Positions 10,025-21,430 of a stretch of 64,000 nucleotides of DNA are shown piece by piece (positions within the stretch are counted from its first letter, which is position 1; each line of letters begins with the position of its first letter). The stretch is from Diospyros lotus (lineage: Eukaryota; Streptophyta; Magnoliopsida; Ericales; Ebenaceae), in contig NC_068349.1 in the NCBI RefSeq assembly GCF_014633365.1, positions 19,854,753-19,918,752 on the forward strand. Direction: 5' to 3'. Under the pieces are notes generated by a model, which did no database searches, had not been told where the DNA came from, and saw nothing but the letters and a program-made list of their open reading frames with translations. The translations under genes were made by a program, and so were the position numbers.

Positions 10025-11095
10025 CAATAGGTCAAGTCGCCTAGAGGCAATCTGGTGCCGATGACCACGGGTTAGCCTGGAATTATCAGAACATCCGATG
10101 CCTATGCCTGCAGACTCACCCGGATCCCTCGTTTGAGTTCGGTGCTATGCCTTTTTGGCTGCACCCGACTCCTTGGTAAATCTGGCACCTAGGTCTCCTA
10201 GCAAACTCGGATGTCTGGTAGGAATCCCGTGCTGGACCATTGGCCAAACCCAGATTCCCTGAGGTAGACTGGCCCTAGGAAGGCGGAAAAGAAGTGATCA
10301 CCTGATAGCTCCAGCATAAAACCGCTCTCGAAGGTCAATTCGTCTAGTGGCAATCTGGTGCCGATGACCACGAGCTGGCCTGGGATCACTAGAGGATCTA
10401 ATGCCTATGCCCGCAGACTCACCCGGATCCCTCGTTTGAGTTCGGTGCTATGCCTTTTTGGCTAAACCCGACTCCTTGGTTGATCTGGCGCCTAGGTCTC
10501 CCAGCAAACTTGGATGTCTGGTAGGAATCCCGTGCTGCACCACTGGCTAAACCCAGATTCCCTGAGGTAGACTGGCCCAAGGAAGGCATGAAAAGACAAC
10601 AACCCTATGACAACTCTGTCATGGCCCCGCTTATCAGAGTTGAGCCATCCAGGTGGAATCTGGTGCCTATGACCACAAGTTAGCCCGGGATCACCAGAAC
10701 ATCCGATGCTTATGCCCGCAGACTCACTCAGATCCCTCGCTTGAGTTAGCTGCTACGCCTTTTTGGCTAGACCCAACTCCTTGGAAGATCTGGTGCCTAG
10801 GTCTCCCGGCAAACTTGGATGTCTGGCCGGAATCTCGTGCCGAACAACTGGCCAAACCCGGATTCCCTGAAATGAGCTAACCCTGAAAGACGGACATGGA
10901 GAACACAATAGCCAGAGCGCTATGATCCATCATGGGATCACTGGATGCTCCGAAGACTGTGCCCGTAGGCTCGTCGGGATCCATTGACTGAGTCCGGTGC
11001 TATGCTCTCGAGCAAGACCTGACTCCTTAGTTGATCCGGCGCCTAGACCTCCGGGCAAGCTCGGACACCCGACAAGAATTCCACGGTGAAGTCTA
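10025..11095. repeat. About 300-bp tandem repeats in the TR-GAG 3' region
   Basis: Three copies plus a diverged fourth, recognisable by the anchor CGGATCCCTCGTTTGAG (or variant) near 10119, 10422, 10727 and 10972. Spacing is about 303, 305 and 245 bp. Each unit also has ATCTGGTGCC(G/T)ATGACCAC and GATTCCCTGAGGTAGA. No sustained coding frame runs through all copies. 9867-10025 and 11095-11254 are non-repetitive linker. Confidence 0.85.
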
Positions 11096-11272
11096 TCTAT
11101 CAGGGGTATGGTTGCCCAGAGATAGTTTGGTACTTCAGTCCCCGGTTGAGGTAAGATCTTCTTAGGCATTCTGAAACACTTGGTTGAGTCAAGGTGCTAG
11201 ACCTGACTCCTTGGCTAAATATTTTTACTCTTTAATTTCGTCTAAAGACAAAACAAAAGAGTAGGGGGCAAT

Positions 11273-12583
11273 TGTTGTGCCGTGTAAAAAATGAGGAATA
11301 AAAAAAAATTAATTAATTAAAAAAGAAAAGGGAGAATTGAAGAAGCTGGCGGCAATTGCCGCCAGCTGGCAAGGTGCAGCCGCGAGGTGCAACCTCGCGG
11401 CTGCACGCCGCGAGGCTGCTCCTCGCGGATGTTTTCCGCAAGGAGAAGCTGCTCCTCGCGGCTATTTGCCACGAGGAGAAGTTGCCTCGCGGCAGTGTTA
11501 GCCGCAAAGCACACTACCGCGAGGCCCAGTTGCCACAAGGCCGCGTCGAAGCAACCTCGCCCACCTTTTTGGCTTGGCTCTGACCCATTCAGCAACCGCC
11601 ACGTGTCGACACCAGCCACCCTTGAGAATTGTGCCCTATAAATACCCAGCTACAGGACATTAATGGGGACCTCCAACTTCGGTAAATCTTATCACTTTGA
11701 ATATACTTTGACTATTTTTTCATGAATATTAATCGGGATTCGGGACTGACTTTGGCATCAGAGGGCCTTCGCGGGGAAGATTCCCGCGAGCCTTCTAACC
11801 TATTTTCTCAGCATTAACAGGGCCGAATCCTTGTGGTGAACCTAGCGGCGAAGCTTGTGGCAAAGCTCGTGGCGAACCTCGTGGCGAAGCTAGCGGCAAA
11901 GCTTGTGGCGAAGCTAGCAGCAAAGCTTGTGGCGAAGCTAGCGGCGAAACCTTGTGGCGAAGCCTAGTGGAAAAGCTAGTGGCAAGACCTTGTGGCAAAG
12001 TTAGTGGCAAGACCTTGTGGCAAACCTCGTGGCGAAGCTAGCGGCAAAGCTTGTGGCAAAGCTAGTGACGAAGCTTGCGGCAAAGCTTGTGGCGAAGCTT
12101 GCGGCAAAGCTTGTGGCGAAGCTAGTGGCGAAGCCTTGTGGCGAACCTTGTGGCGAAGCTAGTGGCAACGCTAGTGGCAAGACCTTGTGGTGAAGCTAGT
12201 GGCGAAGCTAGTGGCAAAGCTAGCGGCAAGACCTTGTGGCGAAGCTTGTGGCAAAGCTCGTGGCGAAGCTTGTGGCGAACCTCGTGGTGAAGCTAGCGGC
12301 AAAGCTTGTGGCGAAGCTAGCGGCGAAGCTTGTGGCGAAGCCTCGTGGCGAAGCTAGAGGCAAAGCTTGTAGCGAAGTTTGTGGTGAAGCCTTGTGGCGA
12401 AGCTGGTGACGAGAGCTAGTGGTGAAAGCTAGTGACGAGAACTAGCGACAAATCCTTGCGGCGAGCATCCTAACGGAAACCTCCCTTGAAGCAACATCTC
12501 TTACGGCAACCTAACTTCACCCGACACCGAGCTTGAGTGAACCCCACATCACAAATTTTAATTGTTGTATTTTGGCAACAACA
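11273..12583 (+). repeat. 3' LTR of the TR-GAG element
   Basis: 1311 bp, same termini and block order as the 5' LTR: palindrome 11344-11367, short hairpin array to about 11545, CACGTGTC at 11600-11607, TATAAATA at 11637-11644, 12-bp array 11838-12470. Compared with the 5' LTR it lacks about 140 bp of hairpin units and has extra 12-bp units. Confidence 0.92.
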
Positions 12584-13230
12584 TCTAGAAATTTGTTAAG
12601 TCTTTGGACCATTTTTGTAATTGAGTACTTAACATGTTAATCTAGTAATGATTCATGTGTAATCAAATTAATTATCTTTTTAATCGAAGTATATATATTC
12701 CAGAAACATGCTAAGTATCTAGACCATTTGTATAATTGAGTACTTAAAATATTAATTAGGTAAAGATCTTAGTATACTAGAGTAAATATAACTTTTTAAC
12801 CGAGTATGTATTGAAGTTTTCTGTCTCAAAAATTTAATCAAGTGAAAGGAAATTTGTAATCGAGTAAATCATAAAAATAGTCGATTACAAAATATCTATA
12901 CTCGAGTAATGATAAAACTTAGTTAATTAAATATCTTTTTGTACTTGAGTAATGTTTAGCAGAATTTGAATTTTATAGTCATTCTAAGAGATGTCATAGA
13001 GCACAGTTTCGACCGTTTGAGCTTCATATCATTATTTTATGAGGTTTGATTATGTTCTCTTATAATAAAATGATAAATATGTTTATGTATGGTGTGCAAA
13101 ATGCTTTATCTTCATAACATGCATATATTTTTTTAATTAATTTAACTGTTATCAGTCAAATCAAAAAACAATTGTGAGTATGTGTAGATAACAGGTGCTA
13201 AATTCAAATCTCAAATCTTCTATAAAAGGC
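12584..13230 (+). mobile_element. Family B LTR, right part after the TR-GAG insertion
   Basis: Starts with the second TCTAG and continues the AT-rich U3 with about a dozen more AATCGAGTA-type motifs up to about 12955. A TATA-like TATAAAAGG lies at about 13221-13229. The LTR end beyond this is not recognisable. Confidence 0.6.
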
Positions 13231-13906
13231 CTGCACCAGATCAAGAGGTCGTTGTCTAGTGATTATAAGATAATGTTAAGCTAACCTATACCTAGACACA
13301 ACCAAGCTAAATCTGTTTTTAGGTTAAACTATGTTGCTTGAGTGGTAGTCTTTTATGCTCATATTCCTTCACCTCAAGCCATTATCTGGTGGAGGGCCTA
13401 GTCCATCCACACTAAGTAACCCTTTCAAAACCAACTCATTATCCTCATCTTGTGCTAACTAGATGATGTTAAGTTACCTGCCCTCATCGTGTTCTCCTTG
13501 GCCTTTCAAACGTGGCTCAACACTTGAGAAAATTGTAGCTTACAAGAAGCAACAGGAATGAGAGAAGAAGAAGCAGTAGTGTACAAGCATGAAGGCCAAA
13601 AGAATAATGCATAAGAAATTTTAACTTTCTAATTCTCTTCCTTATCAATTTGAGAGGCTTAGTCAATGCTCACAAAGTGGCCTAAACATGCCCCACATAA
13701 TAACCACATGTAAGCCACTAACTCGAAAGAATTGATTTCTCCCAAAGCTTCCACTAGCTATCTGAAACACAAAATAGTCGACAATTTCTTATAGACGCTC
13801 TACTGTTTTCCAACTCTTGGAAAAACAGTCGACAGTCTCCTAAAACAGGTGACTGTTTTGACCTGCATGCTACAAGGTCCTCCAAATAACTACATTTGGT
13901 CCATTA
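13231..13906. other. Unassigned LTR-like DNA left of the Tekay element
   Basis: No gene is visible. Three motifs near 13780-13860 (ATAGTCGACAATTT, ACAGTCGACAGTC, GGTGACTGTTTTG) are like the family A palindromes, so part of this may be a decayed family A-like LTR. The last bases CATTA (13902-13906) are the candidate TSD of the Tekay insertion. Confidence 0.35.
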
Positions 13907-15150
13907 TGTAACGACTCGTTAGTGGGTTAGGTCATTTTGTCATTATTATCATCTATGTTGCATATTGTTATTAATTGGTTAATGCTTTTGAGAAGATATA
14001 TGTTGTGTTTGAAAAGTCAAAATAAATGAGGTTATAATGAGTGAAAAAGTCAAAGCAAAGAAGTGTATTGAGGTTGAAAAGTCATGGCAAAAGGGATTAT
14101 AAATTGCATTGAAAAGTCAAAATTGGGGATTTGAAGAAAAAAAAGGTTGTCGTGTAATGTATATATATATATATATATATTATATGTTACATTATATTAA
14201 TATATTTATAAAAAGGGACTATTGCATAATATGTATATATATATATATATAGATAAGAAGGTATAAAACAAAAGAGAATAAGGCTCTAGGGCATTGGCAT
14301 TTTTTTTCCTCCTCCATCCTTTCTCTCATTTTCTCTCTTTCTCTCCCTGGTTGTTGAAGCTTCAAGAAGGGAAGGGTGCACCAACGAGTTGGTTTCTTCA
14401 TTCCAACATCCCTGTGTCGCTATCCTCTTCCTTCCTCTGTTCCATTCTTCAGTTTGGTTCACTGTATTTATATCCCTTTCCTTCATAGCAGCTCTTCTCA
14501 AGCAAGAATCGAAAGGGAAACATCTAAGGCAAGTTTTTATACTTCTCCCCCTTTTAGATGCAAGTTCTTGTACCTCTTTTCCTTTGGAATGCAAATTATT
14601 AACCCCTTTTCAGTTCGGATTCATTGGTTTCCTTCATCTTTGAGATTTTGTGATTGAAAATTCTTGTTTTCAAATAAATTGACCATGTTGTACTCTTAGG
14701 GATATACCCACAAGCTTGCTAGACGAAAGTCTAACGTGAAGAAGCTTCGGCTCAATATGCTCGCCTAAAAAATTCAAATGCATGGGAGCTTTGACTCATT
14801 ATGCTTGCCTGAGGAAAATTAATGCGTGAAAGAACTTTAGTCAACAGGTTAATGGTTACGCTTGCAAGTATTTATGTGGGCCCAAGGGTTGTATGTGGAC
14901 ATATATGTATGTATTCTTTCTTGTATGATGTGGTAAAGTATAGTATGGGTGCAGTAGTTAGTGTATTATGTCTTTCGATATTGCTTTGATTCCTATTGCT
15001 TCACGTTTATTTCAAATTATACTTGTTGAGCCTTGTGGCTCATATTTGCTCTTGTATCATTCCAAGGGAAAAGATATAGAAGAGGGCGAGGCTAGTAGAG
15101 CTTGATCCTCGTGGGGCAGTAATATGTATAGAGCAATCCTAATTGAAAGA

Positions 15151-17606
15151 TGTAACACCCCTAATCGCCGGGCGTGTCACTATAAGGGTATTTTCGAGAA
15201 TCTTTTTTTTTTATTTATTAACATCATCACGCGCGGTGCTTCATGAACAACCTTTACATGCACACACAAGATCCCGAAAGCCCCAGTCTTGCCCATTTAA
15301 CTTAACAAGATTAATAATCTTAACAACTAAACGAGACATATCATAATACAACGGATACATTAACATCAAACACCAAGATTCTTACATAGTATTTCCATAA
15401 CAAAATATGTAATACAAATGACCAAATGATAACAACATTATCGTACAACTGTTCATACACAAGCTGAAATACATACTAAAACCCCAAAGTTTACAACGAC
15501 TATCAATCTAAGCACCGTTGACCTTCAACCGGCCATGTCCTTGCCCTCGCAGCAGTCCCTAACTGGAACATTGAACGTTCCAGGGGCATAACCCAGGTTA
15601 GATGACAAAACATCTAAGTGACGGCATGAAACAGTTTACATAATGCATGAACAAACATACGAGCATGGCATACATAGACAAAACGATATACAACATGTCT
15701 ATCTTGAGAAATCTCCCTGACATACTCAACCTCCCGTGGAAACACCTTCCACACACCGTTAGGGTTGACCTTGCCGCGACATACTTAATCTCTCTAGTGC
15801 CCTACCGTGTCACTCGTTCACCAGGATTAACCTTGTCCCATTCTCAAGAAGACCCCATCCCGTCCCATATGGACCCAATAACGACACAAAAATCAATACC
15901 CCGATGATATGAAAATCACACGCCATGCACCGACTCTTTTGCAAGTAAAAATAATTGATGCAATATACCACATGATCAATATGCAAATGATACCATATAT
16001 ACATGTATAAAATGCATAAGCATAGCATCCCGAGTTCTGGTAAGACCGTTCACCTGAACTCACTATAACCCACACCAAGATATTTCCAAAACAAAAGTAA
16101 AACTAGAGTCAGACCACTCACATGCGTGCTAAACCTTAAAATGCGCGTCTGAGTAATTTTCTGTCTTTGGCATGCTCCCATAACCTCAAATTAATCCTCA
16201 GAATTTTTTGGGATTTTTTTGAGAATTTTCTCTAATTTTTCCTATTTTTCTTCCATTTTTCCTTTTCTTTCTTTTTTTTTTTCTTTTTTTCTTTTTTCTT
16301 TCTTCCTCTTCATCTTCCTCCTCCTGCCGCCTCTGTTCTTCTTCTCTGTTCTTCCCGCGAGTGCACCAGCCACCGCGTTGCCTGCCTTGCCATTGTCTTC
16401 TCTGACCACCCTCGGCCTTGCCGTCCTCGCTGCCACGCACCACCCCCGACGCGAGCCTCCGAGCTGGACTCCCGCACGACCAGCTTCCATTGCAGCCAGC
16501 CATGGCTGCTAGTTGCTGCTTCCACACGCACAACAGCGTCTTCGGTCGCTACTAGCCACTTCCCGACCACCTGGAAGCCCGTCGGTCGCTGCCATGGCCA
16601 CAACCAGCCTCCTCGCAGCTGCTCTAGCTCCCAAGCGAACTGCCATGGCCGCGGCTTGCGGCCATGGATGCTATTCGCCTGCTGCGAACAGCTTCGGTTA
16701 CCATTTTGGCTTCTCTCGTGGCTTCTTCCGGCCACCGGCATTGCTCCTAGCACTCACCCTCGATCCCTCAAGCTCTCAACCGTTTGCTCACTCTCGGCCA
16801 GCGTCTCTGTTCGGCCATAGCTTGCAGCCTTCTTCATTTCCATTTTTTGCTTCTCTCTTCTTTTCTCTTCTTATTTATAGGCTAAGCACCGACTAAATTT
16901 CCTTGGCCACCACTCCTTGCTCCCACTTGCATAAAAACTTAGCCACTACTCCAAGGAATTTCGGCCATGAAGCTTCTCCGAAGCTTCCCAGAAACCAGCC
17001 ACACGCATGCGTTATATGTGTATAGCTATATATATATATATATATATATTACACTATTAATATAAAGAAATTACACATTAACCCCCAAATTTCCATCTTA
17101 ATTTCACTTGGGTAAATCTCTAATTGCAACTACATCCTTGAACCTCAAATTAATTTGCATTATAATACCGAAAATGCAAATTTAATAACTTCAAAGTTAC
17201 TCTGTAATGACGATTTTGCCCTAATGTCCTCACCAGGCTATTGTTTCATCCCAAAACCACTGAAAGGTTATTCCTTATGAAAAATCGGAGCCCCCTCAGG
17301 CTTCTATTGACTTCCCGGAAGTCCCCTATAACAATTCGATTTCTTAGCCTAATTTACAGCTGCATTTTAGCTATACCGAAAACTGTTCCCAATCCCACTT
17401 CTTTCATCACTAAAAATCATAATTCGAATCACTTGTCGATACTATACAATTTTCCTTGGCTATCTAGGGTCCGAGGTACTCCCTCTGATTGATTCAGTCG
17501 CTTAAGACTGCGATAGTGTATTCTAAAGCCTCATTCTTTTGATAATTCCTGTTATACCCTTCATCAAATACCATTTATACCCTTAATAATTTCCCGGGTA
17601 TTACAA
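15151..17606 (-). mobile_element. Solo LTR, Tekay/Del-like, inserted in the Tekay 5' LTR
   Basis: 2456 bp from TGTAACACCCC to CCCGGGTATTACA, with the exact duplication AAAGA (15146-15150 and 17607-17611). A TATA box reads CTATAAATAAG on the minus strand (about 16880-16870), so the sense strand is minus. The pyrimidine-rich stretch 16200-16330 is then a purine-rich leader. The same LTR family occurs at 32872-34845. Open frames in 16198-16896 are low-complexity by-products of this leader. No gene is present. Confidence 0.88.
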
Positions 17607-17834
17607 AAGATCTTTGGAGGTGTTTTTAGTATAGGGAAAATGTTGTTTTATTTTGTTATATTGAACTCAATTGCATTTTTGAAATTTGTGGGGTGTTAAG
17701 CCTAAAGGATTTATTAACTTGGATGCGTTGTAAGTATTATTTTGGATTTTGATGATAAATGAATAAGGTTGGAAATGTTCTTTTTAATTGAGTTGTATCT
17801 GTATCAATCTTTTTGAAGACTTCCACTCGAATTC

Positions 17835-18495
17835 TGTAACATCCTGCTCGAGCGATAGGAAGAACCGGAACAACTTACCCTGATGGGCCTACACGAACTT
17901 CCCAGGGGGGTCACTCATCCCTAGATTACCCCAGGTTAAGCACGCTTAACTTGGGAGTTCTTTGCCAACATTCAGCCCAAAAGGTATCCAGCTGGTGTTG
18001 TTTCCTTTCTTACACTATCCTCGATATATTCTAACTTCTCTGGGCTCTCGGGGTATTACATTCTCCCCCCCTTAAGCACATGACGTCCTCGTCATGCGAC
18101 CTTACAACCGGTCCCAGATCTCCCCCGTGCATGGCCGATATGGGATTCGCCTAAGGTGCCTACACGCACCCCCCATAGGGGCCTCACACCCCCCTCAGGA
18201 CTTAGCCTCCTCGCTGAGGTTTGCCCCACCACCGCGCTCAGAGGCTCAGGGGTCGGCTCTGATACCATTTGTAACATCCCGCTCGAGCGATAGGAAGAAC
18301 CGGAACAACTTACCCTGATGGGCCTACACGAACTTCCCAGGGGGGTCACCCATCCCTGGATTACCCCAGGTTAAGCACGCTTAACTTGGGAGTTCTTTGC
18401 CAACATTCAGCCCAAAAGGTATCCAGCTGGTGTTGTTTCCTTTCTTACACTATCCTCGATATATTCTAACTTCTCTGGGCTCTCGGGGTATTACA
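17835..18495 (-). mobile_element. Cassandra-type TRIM no. 2, intact and young
   Basis: Two 226-bp LTRs (17835-18060 and 18270-18495) differ at only about three sites by eye. They flank a 209-bp interior. The perfect TSD is AATTC (17830-17834, 18496-18500). GGCTCTGATACCA (18255-18267) is the complement of the initiator-Met PBS, and TTCTCCCCCCC after the left LTR is the complemented polypurine tract, so the element reads on the minus strand. It lies inside the 5' LTR of the Tekay element. It is non-coding and needs a helper. Confidence 0.96.
18316..18395 (-). other. 5S rRNA-derived segment in Cassandra no. 2 (also 17881-17960)
   Basis: On the minus strand: AACTCCCAAGTTAAGCGTGC, matching the plant 5S A-box region, then GGGATGGGTGACC, matching the C-box, then CTGGGAAGTTCGTGT. 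Both boxes are better kept here than in the copy at 3489. The 5' third of 5S rRNA is not recognisable, so this is not a 5S rRNA gene. Confidence 0.92.
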
Positions 18496-18539
18496 AATTC
18501 CCTGGTAGTGGGATCTCTGGGAGCGGTGTTGCCACTATT

Positions 18540-18552
18540 TGGTATCAGAGCC
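18540..18552 (+). other. Primer-binding site of the Tekay element
   Basis: TGGTATCAGAGCC, complementary to the 3' end of initiator-Met tRNA, begins five bases after the 5' LTR end. Confidence 0.9.
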
Positions 18553-18664
18553 AAGGTTCAAGATGAGTCTCTGTACACATAGAAATGTTGGGTAGAGTTA
18601 GGGTTATGTATAATAGTTGGACGTGAGTTTAAATAAGGATTTGTGTTCTAAATGTTTCGATTAT

Positions 18665-19656
18665 GCAGGAAAATGAATACCCACCGAGGATGACCATTGA
18701 CCCAAGGCTGCAGTCAAGCTATTCTAGCACCTGCACCGGTCACACCGGAAGAGTTTAATGGAGATTTACGACAGGAGGTAACCAAGATGCAAAACTTTAG
18801 CAGGAATATTATGGGCAGTGGATATGCTCATTGCCAATCAGTTAAGACCGAACCAAGCACAATAGGAAACTGGAGGTGATCCAACCAGGAATAATGATGG
18901 TCAAACTTCTAATCCTATGGCTTAAGAGAGAGACAATAATGCTGGAAGTTAATTGTTAAATAATTTTATGGCACTTTGACCTCCTGAGTTTTATGGAGGG
19001 ACAAATGTTTCGACTGTAGAGAATTGGATGCTATCGATGGAGAAGCACATTCGATCTATGGGGTGCAATGATGCACAAAGGGTACAACTAGCTATTTTTT
19101 TATTGGGGGGATGATGCGGTGAGATGATGGGAAATTGCCTGACAGAGATACACTGGCAAGGAACCATCATAGGAGGAGTTTCAGGAGGCATTTAACAAAA
19201 ATTATTTTCCTGAATGGATCTGAGAGCAGAAGATGTACGAGTTTATTGAGTTGGTATAAGGCAACAAGATTGTGGCTCAATACAAAGCTGAATTTATATC
19301 TTTGGCTTGATTTTCCCTGGAGATGGTATCGACAGAGGCCAAGAAACTTGCAAAATTTTAGAAGGGTCTACGAGTGGACATTTGACACATACTAGCTGGT
19401 GCGAGGATATCAGACTACCCTACAGTGGTGTAGAGGGCGTATCCTATTGAGTGGGACAGAAATGAGTTGAAGGTTGGGTAAACACCTTTAAAAGGGATGA
19501 GTACCTCTCAGGGCCACAACAACGATAGGAAGAGGAAGTGGAAAGCAGGTTTAGCTGGGAATATAGAGGGAATCCCTCTATGTAATCTTTATGGTAGGAA
19601 GCATAGGGACCCATGTCGTTTTGGTAAGGGAGTTTGTTATTGTTGTAGGCAGACAA
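18665..19656 (+). pseudogene. Tekay gag, N-terminal part, broken in the zinc knuckle
   Basis: The frame is repeatedly interrupted, but the chromovirus Gag pattern is clear: PPEFYGGTNVSTVENWMLSM then KHIRSMGCNDAQRVQLA (about 18975-19100), and a knuckle-like CNLYGRKHRDPCRFGKGVCY (19580-19639). At 19657 the coding sequence is cut by a 15-kb insertion whose target duplication is GACAA. The reading resumes at 34851 as RHVQMDYPC, completing the second half of the zinc knuckle, although the last knuckle Cys is replaced by Tyr. The protein would package genomic RNA in a living copy. Confidence 0.85.
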
Positions 19657-19689
19657 TGTAACACCCCGTTTTTTCGGGCGTGTTATAAC

Positions 19690-21430
19690 TGTTACACCTT
19701 TTTTGTATATTAGTTTTGATGATGAAAAACATCTATTGGCTTAACTCCTAAGTCATGAGTCAAGGTTATGGTTTTCAACGTATATTAATTTCAATATCAA
19801 GTATTATTTTGTTCAAAAGAAAACCAAGTTAAGTTCATTCTTATACATATGGAGATTTGCAAAAACAAGTATTATGATTTAAAAGAATCTCCTAAAGTGA
19901 TTTTCAAAATTATCCTTGAAATCGTTAGTCAACATAAAGTTAAAATTGTTCTAAGACAAAAGACTAACTAGAACATGTTTTTGAAAATATTTTCTTTTTG
20001 GAAAACTATCTCCCGGTATTTTGATATCTAATATCCATTGGTATTAAAACGATTTTTAATGAATTTTTCATGAAATAGAAAGTATATATTTTGGAAGTAG
20101 TAATATTGTTAAATCTTGAGTTTGTACTAAAACCAAAATTCTACTTTCTTATTGTTATGGATTTTGATTTTTTGGATATTTTTATTGAATCCAAATAGGG
20201 GGTACTTTCTTATTTACATTTATGTATTAAAGTAAATGGAAGGTAAAATATAAATAAATAAAAATGTGAACATTTACATTTATGTATTAAAAGTAAATGT
20301 AAATAAGTTGTGATGTATATATGCTATGAATTGTGCTTTCAAGTAAATTCTTCTGAAAATCTATCATGTTTCTGTGCATGTTTCGAAACTCCTTCTGAAA
20401 AGGTTTCAATGTTTTTTATTTCGAAACATCTTTGTAATGCATATGTTTTCAAATCAGGTTTTGGACTATGTTTCCAAACCTGTATGTTATGTTTCAAAAA
20501 CTCTGACATTTCTGTTAGCAGATCATTTAAGAAAATAAAAATACATGTGTGCTGCCATTTTGTTTTTATCAAAATCATTTCTTTAATGTTTTCTCCATGC
20601 TCTGTAAATTCAAATTCAAATTTGAAATGGAGATCATTATTATATGTTAGTGGGGAATAGATTATGTCTCCCACTCATTGTTATCTCTAAGTGCAAGTCC
20701 AGCTGGAAAGGCTATATGTTTCGAAACATGAGGAGTATGTTTCGAAACCTTAGTGTAAATTTGTGATGTTTCGAAACCTCTATGCTATGTTTTGAAACCT
20801 TCTTTTCTCTCTTGTCTCTAACGGATATAAACAACTAGATTTCCATTTCTTGATATAAATAGCAGGTGTTTGAAAACAATAACTAGTTACAACAAGAAAG
20901 CAGACACTAGAGAGACATACACAAGTACAACTGTTTATCAAATCATTTATTCAAGCTCTCAAAAAAGATCTTCTACAAATCCTATTCTTGTGCATTGTGA
21001 GTGAAAAGGAGAAGCAAGTGAAAACTGAAGTCTCATCTTGTCCAGCTCTTCTCACCTCAACTTGAGAGGTTTGTGCAGCCATTAGTAAGACATTTCATTG
21101 CTATAAATTTATTGGGCTGTAAAGATAAAATTCTATTTATCTTGTTAATGTTGTAAGGTTTGAGTTGAGCCTAAAACTCACTTGGTCTAAGGTTTGAGTT
21201 GAGCCCGTAAAAACTCATTGTACAAGGTTTTGGGTTGAATCATGGTAAAACCCTTGTTGTGGTTGATCACTAGTAAAGGTGATTGGGATTGAAAAATCCT
21301 TCAAGTGGATAAGCTTGAAGATAGTGGACTGGGCGGGGTGCCGAACCACTATATATCTTGTGTACAGTTACTCTTTCATTTTTTCTTATCCTTTATTGCT
21401 TAAGCTTTCAAAAGAATTGTTATCAAAGAC
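19690..21430 (+). mobile_element. SIRE-like Copia LTR (family C)
   Basis: Starts TGTTACACCTTTTTTG after ATAAC. The early part (TTAGTTTTGATGATGAAAAA) is alignable with family A at 1679. It has TATAAATAGC near 20855, a U5-like block with three GGTTTGAGTTGAG / GGTTTTGGGTTGAA lines (21160-21240) and GCCGAACCACTATATATC (about 21341-21358). The right end is uncertain (about 21427, TTATCA followed by AAGAC, a poor match to ATAAC). No coding capacity is seen. A piece of this LTR (about 19985-20270) recurs inside the hAT element at 54908-55840. Confidence 0.65.
20378..20805. repeat. Cluster of GTTTCGAAAC palindromes in family C U3
   Basis: About nine exact or one-off copies of GTTTCGAAAC (for example 20718-20730, 20738-20750, 20767-20779) lie within 430 bp upstream of the LTR TATA box. 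Degenerate forms read GTTTCCAAAC and GTTTTGAAAC. Confidence 0.75.

Larger units (their letters stand above)
6830..12583 (+). mobile_element. Complete TR-GAG element (gag-only LTR retrotransposon)
   Basis: A 5.75-kb element with LTRs at 6830-8182 and 11273-12583 (TGTTGTGCCG to GGCAACAACA) and a perfect TSD TCTAG (6825-6829, 12584-12588). PBS TTGGCGCCGTCTGTGG follows the 5' LTR, and a polypurine tract (AAAAGAGTAGGGGGCAAT, 11255-11272) precedes the 3' LTR. The interior has only a Tat-like gag and a tandem-repeat 3' region; protease, reverse transcriptase and integrase are absent. This architecture defines TR-GAG elements, which must borrow pol from an autonomous Tat-type relative. It sits inside the family B LTR, so it is younger than that element. 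Confidence 0.93.
13907..18534 (+). repeat. 5' LTR of the Tekay element, with two insertions
   Basis: LTR pieces are 13907-15150, 17612-17834 and 18501-18534. They contain (TA)n tracts near 14160 and 14240 and a TATA box (TATAAAA, 14262-14268). The corresponding TATA in the 3' LTR is at 38918. Small open frames in 14219-14657 fall in the transcribed leader of the LTR and have no support as genes. Confidence 0.88.

Noticed and set aside
16198..16896. Several ORFs of 80-147 codons on both strands
   Set aside because: They lie in the CT-rich leader of a solo LTR, overlap each other and are not conserved in the sister LTR at 33600-34250.
17881..17960. Possible 5S rRNA gene
   Set aside because: Only the internal promoter part of 5S is present and it lies inside Cassandra LTRs, four times in the window.
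18255..18267. tRNA-like GGCTCTGATACCA taken as part of a tRNA gene
   Set aside because: It is the complement of a retrotransposon primer-binding site next to an LTR; no cloverleaf surrounds it. The same holds for 3896-3907, 22730-22741 and 58273-58284.
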